DNA from: Coriobacteriia bacterium
GTDB lineage: Bacteria > Actinomycetota > Coriobacteriia > Anaerosomatales > Anaerosomataceae
Direction of reading: 5' to 3'
Length of the DNA: 64,000 nt
Assembly (NCBI GenBank): GCA_030652115.1
Contig: JAUSBK010000007.1
Coordinates: 372,001 to 436,000, forward strand
Position 1 is the first letter of the stretch. Every line of letters begins with the position of its first letter. The position numbers and the translations under genes are program-made. Positions 25,156-33,473 of the stretch are shown here, piece after piece. The notes under the pieces are model-generated. The model ran no database searches. It was not told the DNA's origin and worked only from the letters and a program-made list of their open reading frames with translations.

Positions 25156-26244
25156 ATGCGCATCATCATCGTGGTGGGAGCCCGTCCCAACTTCATCAAA
25201 GTCGGGCCCCTCATGCCAGCGCTCAGCCAGGCGGGCATCGACGCGCGCCTCGCGCACACCGGCCAGCACTACGACGCGCTCATGAGCGACGTCTTCTTCG
25301 CCGATCTCGAGATCCCCGCGCCCGCGTGGTTCCTCGGCGTGGGCAGCGGCACGCACGCCGTGCAGACCGGCACCGCCATGATGAAGCTCGAAGAGCTCTT
25401 CGAGGCCGAGCGTCCGGATGCCGTCCTCGTGGTCGGCGACGTGAACTCCACGCTCGCCGGCGCGCTCGCCGCCGTGAAAATCGGCGTGCCGGTCGTGCAC
25501 CTGGAGGCCGGCCTGCGTTCGCGCGACATGTCCATGCCCGAGGAGGTCAACCGCCTCGTGACCGACCAGCTCTCCTCGATGCTGCTCACACCGGTTGCCG
25601 AGGCGGGGGAGAACCTCACAAACGAGGGCGTCGACCCCGCGCACATCCACTTCGTGGGCAACATCATGGCCGAGAGCGTGCTGCGCAATCTGCCGCGTAT
25701 CGACGGTCGTGGCGTAGCCGTCCGCGGCGACCTGCCCGAGAAGGGCTACGTACTCGCCACGATCCACCGGCCGGAGAACACCGACCATCCTGAGAGGCTC
25801 GCCGCCATCGTGGCAGCGCTCTCGGCGTCGCCGCTGCCGGTGCTCTTCCCGGTGCACCCGCGTACTCGTCCGCTGCTGACAGCTGCCGGCCTCGGCGAGA
25901 GCGGTTCGCGCGTGCGGCTCGTGGATCCCGTGGGCTACCTCGACATGCTGTCGCTGCAGCGCTCCGCCGCCGCCATCGCCACCGACTCGGGCGGCGTGCA
26001 GGAAGAGGCGTGCATGCTCGGCACACCGTGTGTGACCGTGCGCCGCAACACCGAACGCGAGATCACCGTGCGCGTGGGCGCGAACCGCCTGGTGGCGGCC
26101 GACGCTGCCGCGATCGCCGCAGGACTCGACGATGCGCTCGAGAGCCCCAACGGCTGGAAGGTGCCCGAGCGCTGGGACCTGAGCGTGGCCGAGCGCGTGG
26201 TGGCGGCGCTCCAGGGCGGCATCCTGCCACTCGCGGGGTGCTGA
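25156..26244 (+). CDS. wecB: UDP-N-acetylglucosamine 2-epimerase (non-hydrolysing)
   Basis: A 362-residue enzyme that interconverts UDP-GlcNAc and UDP-ManNAc, or a 2,3-diacetamido uronic acid form in WbpI-like members. Motifs are IVVGARPNFIKVGPLMPAL, HTGQHYD, HLEAGLRSRDMSMPEEVNR (with the catalytic Asp and Glu region) and ATDSGGVQEEACMLGTP. ATG 25156 follows GGGGGG. It serves glycan synthesis but lies between toxin-antitoxin genes, away from the main cluster. With the WbpB/E/D-like genes at 4842-9110 it could act as WbpI; the sequence alone does not separate the two options. Confidence 0.92.
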   Translation: MRIIIVVGARPNFIKVGPLMPALSQAGIDARLAHTGQHYDALMSDVFFADLEIPAPAWFLGVGSGTHAVQTGTAMMKLEELFEAERPDAVLVVGDVNSTLAGALAAVKIGVPVVHLEAGLRSRDMSMPEEVNRLVTDQLSSMLLTPVAEAGENLTNEGVDPAHIHFVGNIMAESVLRNLPRIDGRGVAVRGDLPEKGYVLATIHRPENTDHPERLAAIVAALSASPLPVLFPVHPRTRPLLTAAGLGESGSRVRLVDPVGYLDMLSLQRSAAAIATDSGGVQEEACMLGTPCVTVRRNTEREITVRVGANRLVAADAAAIAAGLDDALESPNGWKVPERWDLSVAERVVAALQGGILPLAGC

Positions 26245-26251
26245 ACGCCGC

Positions 26252-26276
26252 AGCCGCCGACCCGCGTCGGGCGGCT
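26252..26276 (+). terminator. GC-rich hairpin after wecB
   Basis: AGCCGCC pairs with GGCGGCT around CCCGCG, eight bases after the wecB stop. No T-tract follows, so it may be a weak or Rho-assisted terminator. The remaining bases to 26400 show no gene. Confidence 0.3.
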
Positions 26277-26407
26277 CGCGGGCCTCATACAGCAGGTTGA
26301 GCTTGCGCTTACTTCCGGCTGACAGTCGATCCCTACGATGTGCGCGCTGCACATCTCGGGTCCTCGAAGGCTGGGGGCGCAATACCCACACTGATGATGT
26401 GCCGCCT

Positions 26408-26424
26408 TGTGAAGTGTTATCACA
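26408..26424 (+). promoter_or_regulatory. Inverted repeat TGTGA-N7-TCACA before the DUF4160 gene
   Basis: TGTGA at 26408-26412 and TCACA at 26420-26424 form an inverted repeat that touches the AGGAGG ribosome site of the gene at 26439. A dimeric regulator such as the HTH protein encoded by the next gene could bind here to autoregulate. The spacing is one base longer than CRP or Rex sites. Confidence 0.3.
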
Positions 26425-26438
26425 GGAGGTACTATCTA

Positions 26439-26633
26439 GTGAGTCGCATCAGACGTGGCGGCTACGTGTTCTTGACGTGGTCCGGTGACCATACGCCCAG
26501 GCACGTGCACGTGTATCGCGGCGGGCGGCTCATCGCGAAATGGAACCTTGAGGCGTGGACGCCGATGCAAGGCCGGGTGAACCGGACGCTTGTCCGTCTT
26601 CTGCTTGAGCTTCGAGACGAGGGCCTGCTATGA
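26439..26633 (+). CDS. DUF4160-family small protein
   Basis: A 64-residue protein: SRIRRGGYVFLTWSGDHTPR, then HVHVYRGGRLIAKWNLEAWT and a helical end VRLLLELRDEGLL. The GDHxPRHVHV core is the DUF4160 signature. GTG 26439 has AGGAGG ten bases upstream. It overlaps the next gene (ATGA). DUF4160 genes usually sit beside a small partner gene in a toxin-antitoxin-like layout, but the biochemical function is unknown. Confidence 0.75.
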   Translation: MSRIRRGGYVFLTWSGDHTPRHVHVYRGGRLIAKWNLEAWTPMQGRVNRTLVRLLLELRDEGLL

Positions 26634-27187
26634 GGATCACGGGTGTGAAGCTGAACAACCGAAGGCGCGAGTTCGAGTTGGCCTGCGAACTCGGCACGCT
26701 CTCGTTCCCGTACGCGAAGGCCGAGCCGATGCCCACTCAGGATGACCGCATCGTCGAGGCCTTCATCGATGAGGAGTTGGCGGGAGAGGCGGTCACGTAT
26801 CGCCTGGCCTCCGGCGCCGAGGGATTCGTTCATATCGAGATGGCTCGCGACTACCATCGGGAGCCTGGGTACATGCGCGCGCAGTTGCTGCACAAGCTCA
26901 CTCTGGAGGCGCACACGGCACTCGACCGCAGTCACCTTTCGAAGCGCGAGATCACCAGGCGACTCGACACCTCACCTGCACAGCTCTACCGCCTCTTAGA
27001 CCCGGCGAACTACAGCAAATCGGTCGATGGGATGCTCGAGCTGCTGGCGGCCCTCGGCTGCGAGGTCGACGTTGCCGTACACATGCGCGACCGCGTGAAC
27101 CTCAACGAACTGATCAAGGGCATCCCCAAGGACTACGAGCCCGAGGAAGACCTGTGGGGCGCTCCCGTGGGCAGGGAGGTCCTCTAG
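26630..27187 (+). CDS. HTH-containing partner of DUF4160, function unknown
   Basis: A 185-residue protein in two parts. The N-terminal 80 residues are beta-rich (MRITGVKLNNRRREFELACE, then SFPYAKAEPMPTQDDRIVEA and TYRLASGAEGFVHIEMARDY). The C-terminal part looks like a helix-turn-helix: LSKREITRRLDTSPAQLYRL, then KSVDGMLELLAALGCEVDVA, as in antitoxins that bind DNA. The 4-base overlap with the DUF4160 gene implies tightly coupled expression. A toxin-antitoxin role is suggested by layout and location in a TA island only. Confidence 0.6.
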   Translation: MRITGVKLNNRRREFELACELGTLSFPYAKAEPMPTQDDRIVEAFIDEELAGEAVTYRLASGAEGFVHIEMARDYHREPGYMRAQLLHKLTLEAHTALDRSHLSKREITRRLDTSPAQLYRLLDPANYSKSVDGMLELLAALGCEVDVAVHMRDRVNLNELIKGIPKDYEPEEDLWGAPVGREVL

Positions 27188-27340
27188 CGGGGTTCCGCCA
27201 CCCGACGGCCCTGTCGTCTCACTCCGCCGCACGTAGCCCGCGTCTCACTTGGCCGGCAATTTGCACTGGCTGCTAATGTCCCTGCGCCCGTTTGCCGAAA
27301 CATGCACGGGGACCTGACGGCAAACTGGCCTGGGGAACGC

Positions 27341-28474
27341 ATGTCCGAGGAAACACCTAAGATCCGCATACCGCACGACGACCTCTCGGCACTGCTCGAG
27401 GTCAGCCTCGCACTCACCGAGTCGCTCGACCGTGATGTGGTGCTGCAGACCGCCGTGGACGCTGCTGTGGGACTGCTCGGCGCCGACTCCGGGGCCATCT
27501 TCCTGCTTGAGGGCGACGCTGCCGTGCTCGGCGCTTCCACGCGCGGGCCGGCCGCGGACATGCCCGAAGGTCTCCGCAGGATGCTGCTCTCCGGTCACCC
27601 GCAGATGAACACCGCGATCCATGCGCAGGACCTCATCGTGATTCCCGACGCAAAGGCGGCCTTCCTCTCGCATGCCGAGCGCGTGCTGCTCGCCGACCAC
27701 GACATCTGCGCCGTCCTGTACGTGCCGCTGCGTGTGGACGGAGAGCCGGTCGGCGTCATGGTGCTTTCCGCCGCCGAATGCGAGGCGGAGTTTCAGGAGC
27801 ACGATCTTGATGTGTGCCGCATGCTCGCCGCGCAGATCGCGATGGCGCTCCAGAACGCGCGGCTGTTCGAGGCCGTGCGGACCGCCGCACTCGAGCTGCA
27901 GAGCGCGTACGACGCCACGCTCGAGGGCTGGTCGCTCGCGCTTGAGATGCGCGATGAGGAGACGCTCGGCCACACGTTGCGCGCCGCCGAGATGGCATGC
28001 ACCGTGGCGCGTGCGCTCGGCGTGCCCGAGGCAGACATCGCACACGTCCGCCGGGGAGCACTGCTCCACGACATCGGCAAGATGGCCGTGCCGGACTCGA
28101 TCCTGAAGAAGCCGGGCCCGCTGGACGACCGCGAATGGGCAGTCATGCGCGCGCACCCCGTGGTGGCGCACGAGTTCCTCTCGCGCATCGGTTATCTCGA
28201 GCCGGCCATCGACATCCCGTACTACCATCACGAGCGCTGGGACGGCACCGGCTATCCGCGGGGACTGCGCGGCACCAAGATCCCGCTCTCGGCACGCATC
28301 TTTGCGGTGATCGACGTCTACGATGCGCTGACCTCGGACCGGCCGTACCGCAAGGCATGGAGCATTGACGAGGCGCTGTCGCATATCGTGGCCCAGGCGG
28401 GGGAGCACTTCGACCCGGTTGTGGTGGCCGCGTTCATGGAACAAGTCGAAACGGACGCAGCAGCCGCCAACTAG
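27341..28474 (+). CDS. GAF-HD-GYP response protein (probable c-di-GMP phosphodiesterase)
   Basis: A 377-residue cytoplasmic protein. Residues about 15-185 form a GAF domain (LEVSLALTESLDRDVVLQTA, LLGADSGAIFLLEGD, MVLSAAE). The HD-GYP domain follows: RRGALLHDIGKMAVPDSILK with the HD pair, a conserved downstream His in MRAHPVVAHEFL, HHERWDGTGYPRGLRG with the GYP motif, and DVYDALTSDRPYR. All metal-binding residues are present, so it should hydrolyse cyclic di-GMP in response to a ligand or redox signal at the GAF domain. ATG 27341 follows GGGGA; ATG 27302 is also in frame. Confidence 0.9.
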   Translation: MSEETPKIRIPHDDLSALLEVSLALTESLDRDVVLQTAVDAAVGLLGADSGAIFLLEGDAAVLGASTRGPAADMPEGLRRMLLSGHPQMNTAIHAQDLIVIPDAKAAFLSHAERVLLADHDICAVLYVPLRVDGEPVGVMVLSAAECEAEFQEHDLDVCRMLAAQIAMALQNARLFEAVRTAALELQSAYDATLEGWSLALEMRDEETLGHTLRAAEMACTVARALGVPEADIAHVRRGALLHDIGKMAVPDSILKKPGPLDDREWAVMRAHPVVAHEFLSRIGYLEPAIDIPYYHHERWDGTGYPRGLRGTKIPLSARIFAVIDVYDALTSDRPYRKAWSIDEALSHIVAQAGEHFDPVVVAAFMEQVETDAAAAN

Positions 28475-28673
28475 CAGCTCATCCCCGCCGTTCAGCAGGT
28501 AGGAGGGGCCGCCCGTCTGGCGTGCGCCTTCACACTCCGTTAAGCTGTGCGCAACCTGTTTGCAGCATGTGGCTGCCAGCATCAGACGGGAACGCGCCGT
28601 TGGAATCGGGTCCGTCGCTGCAGGTGGACCCGGCTCATCAGGCGTCCGGCACATCAAAGAAGGGTGGCAGGCT

Positions 28674-29873
28674 ATGAAGCGTATGGCCGCACTACTGGTG
28701 ATCGTTCTGCTCGTGGCTCTCGTCCTGCCCGGTTGCGCTGACAATGGCACCGACGGCGAAGAGACCACCGACGGCGACACGATCATCATCGGCTCGGCAC
28801 TGTGCCAGACCGGTATCCAGGCCCCGCTCGATGAGCCAGCGCTCCGGGGTGCACAGCTCGCCGTGGACGAGCTCAACGCCAATGGCGGCATCCTCGGCAA
28901 GCAAGTCGAGCTCGTTGCCATGGACGGCAAGAGCGATCCCGTGACCGTGGGCAACGTCGCCAAGCAGCTCATCGATGAGGGCGCCGCGGCGATCATCGCC
29001 CCGAGCGACTTCGACTTCGGTGGCCCGGCGGCGCAGGCTGCGCAGGACGCCGGCATCGTCGGCATCTCGCCGTGCGCCAGCTCCCCGCTCTACGGCTCGG
29101 CCGCACTTGGCGACAAGCAGTTCACGATGTCCATGTGGAACACCACGATGGGCGCCGTGACCGCCGAGTACGCGTACAACGAGCTCGGCTACCGCTCGGT
29201 CTACGTCATCACCGACGACTTCATCGACTACACCAAGAGCCTCTCCCGCTACTTCATCGTAGCGTTTGAGGACCTCGGCGGCGAGGTCATCTTCGAGGAC
29301 ACCTACACGCAGGGCCAGGCGGACGTTTCCGCACAGCTCGCGCGCATCAAGGCCCTCGACAAGGCCCCTGACTTCGTCTACGTCTCGTCGTACATGCCCG
29401 ACCTCGCGCTCATCATCCGCACCCTGCGTGAGAGTGGCGTGACCGTGCCGGTCATGGGTGGCGACAGCTACGACGACCCGGCGCTGTTCGAGAGCCTCGG
29501 CACCGAGTACGGCAGCGAGGTCTACTTCGACACGCACGGCTACATGTCCGACGAGGGCAACGCCGGCTACTCGGACTGGGCCGCTGCCTACGAAGAGAAG
29601 TTCGACGAGGCGCCGGACGCAGTGTGGATCATCCCCGGCTACGACGCCGTGATGGTGCTCGCGCAGGCGATGGAAGAGGCCGGCACGACCGATGGCGCCG
29701 AAGTGGCAAAGGCCATGGAGGAGATGACCTTCGATCTCATGACCGGCAAGCTCGACTGGTCGGACGCTGCCAGCGGACACGAGCCCAACAAGGCCGCCGC
29801 TCTGGTCCAGCTCACCGAAGGCAAGCCTGAGTTCCTTGGCTGGAAGATCCCGGAGAAGCTCCCCGAGCCGTAG
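28674..29873 (+). CDS. Lipoprotein substrate-binding protein of a liv-type ABC transporter
   Basis: A 399-residue periplasmic-binding protein of type I fold. It has a lipoprotein signal (MKRMAALLVIVLLVALVLPGC) with the acylated Cys at 21, then IIIGSALCQTGIQAPLDEPA, LRGAQLAVDELNANGGILGK and VTVGNVAKQLIDEGAAAIIA, the branched-chain amino acid and amide-binding family pattern. The four transporter genes follow. The acetamidase at the end of the operon suggests a short amide or urea ligand rather than Leu/Ile/Val. Bases 28475-28673 before it hold no clear promoter that I can defend. Confidence 0.87.
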   Translation: MKRMAALLVIVLLVALVLPGCADNGTDGEETTDGDTIIIGSALCQTGIQAPLDEPALRGAQLAVDELNANGGILGKQVELVAMDGKSDPVTVGNVAKQLIDEGAAAIIAPSDFDFGGPAAQAAQDAGIVGISPCASSPLYGSAALGDKQFTMSMWNTTMGAVTAEYAYNELGYRSVYVITDDFIDYTKSLSRYFIVAFEDLGGEVIFEDTYTQGQADVSAQLARIKALDKAPDFVYVSSYMPDLALIIRTLRESGVTVPVMGGDSYDDPALFESLGTEYGSEVYFDTHGYMSDEGNAGYSDWAAAYEEKFDEAPDAVWIIPGYDAVMVLAQAMEEAGTTDGAEVAKAMEEMTFDLMTGKLDWSDAASGHEPNKAAALVQLTEGKPEFLGWKIPEKLPEP

Positions 29874-29905
29874 GGTCTTCCCGCTTCGCATGACAGTGCT
29901 ATACA

Positions 29906-29938
29906 GGGGGGAGGGCTCGGTATCCGGGCTCTCCCCCC
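29906..29938 (+). terminator. Strong stem-loop between the binding-protein and ATPase genes
   Basis: A 15-bp stem (two G-U pairs) runs from 29906-29920 to 29924-29938 with a 3-base loop; the outer part is six G facing six C. No T-run follows. Such hairpins after binding-protein genes commonly stabilise the upstream mRNA and lower expression of the membrane genes, giving an excess of binding protein. Confidence 0.6.
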
Positions 29939-29986
29939 ACAATGTGAACCGTCCGAGCACTGCCCGTTCGAGCTCTGGAGACGTGC

Positions 29987-30730
29987 ATGGAACCACAGGA
30001 TACGGGTGCCGGAAGCGTGCTCGAGGTAGCGCACCTGTGCAAGTCGTTCGCGGGCCTGAAGGCCGTTGACGACGTGAGTTTCACGGTGAGGACCGGCGAG
30101 ATCCTCGGCCTGATCGGCCCGAACGGATCAGGCAAGACCACACTCGTCAACGTGATCACCGGGCTGCTACCCGCTACGAGCGGGACCGTCTACGTGGACG
30201 GTCAGCGAGTGAGCGGGCGCAAAGCGCACCGCGTGGCCCGGGCCGGGATCGCGCGCACGTTCCAGACGATCCGCCTCTTCCACGAACTCACCGTGCGGGA
30301 GAACGTTGAGGTCGCTTCGGTGGCGATGGGCCGCTCGCGGCGCAAAGCCGTGAAGGTGGCCGACGCGCTGATCACCGGCCTCGGCCTTGAGGCGTACGCC
30401 GACACGCTGGGGAGCGAGATCCCCTTCGGCCACCAGCGCAAGCTCGAGATGGCACGCGCGCTTGCGATGGAGCCCAGGTTCGTCTTCCTCGACGAGCCCG
30501 CCGCCGGCCTCAACGAGGAAGAGTCCGACGAGCTGCACGATCTGCTCAAGGGCATGCCGGCGCGCTTCGACATCGGGCTCATCGTGATCGAGCACGACAT
30601 GCGCCTGATGATGAGCCTGTGCCCGCGTCTGCACGTGCTGAACTACGGCCGCACGATCACCGAGGGCACCCCTGCGGAGGTCCGCACCAACGAAGAAGTC
30701 GTGACCGCCTACCTGGGGAGCAGTGCATAG
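29987..30730 (+). CDS. livG: LivG-type ABC transporter ATP-binding protein
   Basis: A 247-residue ATPase with Walker A GPNGSGKTT, the Q-loop region ARTFQTIRLF, the ABC signature region (FGHQRKLEMARALA, a variant without the usual SGGQ), and Walker B FVFLDEPAAGLN. The spacing and the C-terminal YGRTITEGTPAEVR are typical of LivG. ATG 29987 follows TGGAG. It would pair with the LivF-type ATPase encoded three bases downstream to drive import through the LivH/LivM permease. Confidence 0.9.
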   Translation: MEPQDTGAGSVLEVAHLCKSFAGLKAVDDVSFTVRTGEILGLIGPNGSGKTTLVNVITGLLPATSGTVYVDGQRVSGRKAHRVARAGIARTFQTIRLFHELTVRENVEVASVAMGRSRRKAVKVADALITGLGLEAYADTLGSEIPFGHQRKLEMARALAMEPRFVFLDEPAAGLNEEESDELHDLLKGMPARFDIGLIVIEHDMRLMMSLCPRLHVLNYGRTITEGTPAEVRTNEEVVTAYLGSSA

Positions 30731-30733
30731 ACC

Positions 30734-31474
30734 ATGGCCATGCTCACGGTAGAGAACCTGCAAGCCAGCTACGGCGCCGTGAAGGCGCTCCACGGCATCT
30801 CGCTCGAGGTCGCCGAAGGCGAGCTGGTGGCGCTCCTCGGCGTGAATGGTGCGGGCAAGTCGACCACGCTCAAGTCCATCACGGGCGTGCTGCGCCCGGT
30901 GAAGGGGACGGTCACCTTCAATGGCGAAGTGATCACCAACAAGACGCCCGAGAAGATCGTTCGCCGGGGCCTGTCGCTCGTGCCCGAGGGCCGGGACATC
31001 TTCGGCAACCTCTCGGTGGAGGAGAACCTGCGCCTCGGTGCGTTCTCCTCGTACAAACGCGACACGTATCGGGCGGACCTCGACGAGGTCTTCGGGTTGT
31101 TCCCGATCCTCAAGGAGCGCTACGGCCAGCACGGCGGCCTGCTCTCGGGCGGCGAGCAGCAGATGCTCGCGATCGCGCGGGCGCTCATGTCCCGGCCGAA
31201 GCTCCTGATGCTCGACGAGCCGTCGCTCGGCCTGTCGCCCGCGATGACCGACACGATCTTCAGGCTGATTGCGGCGCTGCGCGAGCGCGGCTCGACGATC
31301 CTTCTCGTGGAGCAGAACGCCGAGCGCGCGCTCGAGATCGTGGACCGCGCGTATCTGCTCGCCAACGGTGAGGTGGAGTTCGCCGGCACCGCCGAGGAAC
31401 TGCGTCGCAAGGTGGACATCGCGTCGGTCTACTTCGGTGGCGAAGGCGCCGACAGCTGCGAGGTGCAATTGTGA
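30734..31474 (+). CDS. livF: LivF-type ABC transporter ATP-binding protein
   Basis: A 246-residue ATPase with Walker A GVNGAGKSTT, LVPEGRDIFGNLSVEENL (characteristic of LivF), signature LSGGEQQMLAIARAL and Walker B LLMLDEPSLGLSP, followed by the switch His/Gln region ILLVEQNAERAL. It starts three bases after livG and overlaps livH by four bases, so the operon is translationally coupled. Confidence 0.92.
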   Translation: MAMLTVENLQASYGAVKALHGISLEVAEGELVALLGVNGAGKSTTLKSITGVLRPVKGTVTFNGEVITNKTPEKIVRRGLSLVPEGRDIFGNLSVEENLRLGAFSSYKRDTYRADLDEVFGLFPILKERYGQHGGLLSGGEQQMLAIARALMSRPKLLMLDEPSLGLSPAMTDTIFRLIAALRERGSTILLVEQNAERALEIVDRAYLLANGEVEFAGTAEELRRKVDIASVYFGGEGADSCEVQL

Positions 31475-32364
31475 TCGATCTCGAATTCGCCATCAACACG
31501 CTGAGCCTCGGCAGCCTGTACGCGCTCCTCGCGCTCGGCCTCGTGCTCGTGTACGGCATCCTGAAGCTCGTCAACTTCGCCTACGGCGAGTACATCATGG
31601 TGGGCGGGTACGCGATGTACCTCTCGGCCACCACGCTCGGCGCACCTTGGTACGTGACGATCTTGCTCGCGGTGGTCGCGGCGGTGGTGACGAGCTATCT
31701 GACCGAGATGGTGGCGTTCCGGCCGGTGCGCACCAAGTCGCCCGCGGCGATGATCATCACCTCGTTCGCGGTGAGCATCTTCCTGCAGAACATCGTGCTC
31801 GTGCTGGTGTCGTCGCGCGCGCGTGCCGTTCCGCTGCCGAGCTTCTTCTCGAGGACGGTGACATTCGCCGACGCCACGGTCCCGCTGCGGAACCTGCTCG
31901 TGATCGGCGTGACGGCCGTGATCTTAGTCTCGCTGTCGCTGGTGATGAAGAAGACGGTCCTCGGTATGGCGATGCGCGCCGCAGCCGACAAGTTCACCAC
32001 AACGCGACTCATGGGCGTGCCAGCGAACCTCGTCATCTCGGCGGCGTTCATCATCAGCGGCCTGCTCGCCGGCATCGCCTCGATCTTCTGGGTGAGCCGC
32101 TCGGCTTCAGTGGATCCGCTTACCGGCGCCGCGCCGCTGCTCATCGCGTTCATCGCGGTCGTCATGGGCGGCATGCACAGCACCACGGGCGCGGTGGTGG
32201 GCGGGTTCGTGTACGGGCTCATCTTCAACCTGCTGAGCATCCTGCTGCCGGCGAGCATGATCAGCTACCGCGACGCGTTCATGTTCGTGATCGTGGTGCT
32301 GTTCCTGCTCTTCAGGCCGGCCGGCATCATCAAGGGCGGTTACACCGAGGAGCGTGTCGGATGA
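31471..32364 (+). CDS. livH: LivH-type ABC transporter permease
   Basis: A 297-residue membrane protein with about eight helices. It starts INTLSLGSLYALLALGLVLV and contains KLVNFAYGEYIMVGGY, the family signature, plus AFRPVRTKSPAAMIITSFAV and the C-terminal FRPAGIIKGGYTEE. GTG 31471 overlaps livF. It forms the membrane channel with the LivM-type protein. Confidence 0.9.
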   Translation: MIDLEFAINTLSLGSLYALLALGLVLVYGILKLVNFAYGEYIMVGGYAMYLSATTLGAPWYVTILLAVVAAVVTSYLTEMVAFRPVRTKSPAAMIITSFAVSIFLQNIVLVLVSSRARAVPLPSFFSRTVTFADATVPLRNLLVIGVTAVILVSLSLVMKKTVLGMAMRAAADKFTTTRLMGVPANLVISAAFIISGLLAGIASIFWVSRSASVDPLTGAAPLLIAFIAVVMGGMHSTTGAVVGGFVYGLIFNLLSILLPASMISYRDAFMFVIVVLFLLFRPAGIIKGGYTEERVG

Positions 32365-33434
32365 GTGCGACGAACAGGTTCACCGGCCTCGCGCTGCGTC
32401 ACTCGACGCTGCCGATACTCATCGTGCCGCTCATCGCGGCAGGCATCCTCGTGAGCGTGTTCGGCTCGCAACTCATTCAGGACATCTTCACGTACTTCTG
32501 CGTGGCGCTGATGATGGTGTTCTCGGTGCAGATGTTCATGGGCAACTCGGGCATCCTGTCGTGGACGCACGTGGGGTTCGTGGGGATCGGTGCGTACACG
32601 GCGGGCATCCTCTCGACCGCGCCGATGGTCAAGGGCATGGGCGTGCCGAACATGTATCCGTTCCTCGTGGAGCTGCAGATACCGGTGCTGCCGGCCATTC
32701 TCGCCGGAGGACTGATCGCGGCGGCTGTTGCGGCGGTGATCGGCTATCCGCTGATGCGCCTTTCGGACTTCGCGGGCGTCATCACGCTGTTCGCCACGCT
32801 GATCGTCATCCATGTCGTGATGACGCAGTGGGACAACGTGACCAACGGCCCCCGCACGTTCTTCGGCGTGCCCGATTGGACCACGCTGACCGCGGCGCTC
32901 ATCGGCGCGGTCGTGGTGATCTTGCTCGCGTACTGGTTCCGGGAGTCCGCGCTCGGCCTGCGCCTGCGCGCGACGCGCGACGACCGCTACGCGGCGGCCG
33001 CGATCGGCATCAACATGGTGTTCGTCCGCTATCTGACGTTCGTGCTCTCGGCGGGCGTGGCTGGCGTGGCGGGCGGCTTCTGGGCCCACTACATCACCTC
33101 CTTCTCGCCGAAGGCTTTCTACATGGCCGAGATGTTCATGCTGCTCTCGATGCTGGTGATCGGCGGCGCGGGCAGCATCTCCGGCGCGTTCACCGGCACG
33201 GTGGTCGTGACACTCGCCCGTGAGGCACTCCGTCAGATCGAGGCCAACATCAACAACGCGCACGTGCTCTCGTTCGAGGTGTTCGGCCTGACCGAGATCG
33301 TGATGGCGATCCTGATGGTGCTGGTGCTCATCTGGCGACCGGGCGGCATCGTGGGCGGCCAGGAGATCCGCTGGCCAGGGTTCGGGCGCAAGGGTAAAGA
33401 CGCAGCGGCCGAGGCGGAAACGCTGGCGGCCTGA
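32361..33434 (+). CDS. livM: LivM-type ABC transporter permease
   Basis: A 357-residue membrane protein. Family signatures include FMGNSGILSWTHVGFVGIGA, the helix DFAGVITLFATLIVIHVV, RATRDDRYAAAAIGINM and VIGGAGSISGAFTGT. The start ATG overlaps the livH stop by four bases. The C-terminal 20 residues are cytoplasmic and rich in Lys and Ala. Together with LivH it makes the permease. Confidence 0.9.
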   Translation: MSATNRFTGLALRHSTLPILIVPLIAAGILVSVFGSQLIQDIFTYFCVALMMVFSVQMFMGNSGILSWTHVGFVGIGAYTAGILSTAPMVKGMGVPNMYPFLVELQIPVLPAILAGGLIAAAVAAVIGYPLMRLSDFAGVITLFATLIVIHVVMTQWDNVTNGPRTFFGVPDWTTLTAALIGAVVVILLAYWFRESALGLRLRATRDDRYAAAAIGINMVFVRYLTFVLSAGVAGVAGGFWAHYITSFSPKAFYMAEMFMLLSMLVIGGAGSISGAFTGTVVVTLAREALRQIEANINNAHVLSFEVFGLTEIVMAILMVLVLIWRPGGIVGGQEIRWPGFGRKGKDAAAEAETLAA

Positions 33435-33473
33435 CGCACTTCAGTATCCGTTCCGGTGCAAGGAGGTCCGACC

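Noticed and set aside
26407-26425. TTGTGA...TCACAG as a third Rex site
   Set aside because: The half-sites are seven bases apart in the inner repeat, so the total is one base longer than the Rex layout. It is listed only as a generic inverted repeat.
27241-27340. A c-di-GMP riboswitch upstream of the HD-GYP gene
   Set aside because: GTTTGCCG and CGGCAAAC form an inverted repeat here, but the conserved GEMM core elements are absent and ATG 27302 lies inside the repeat.
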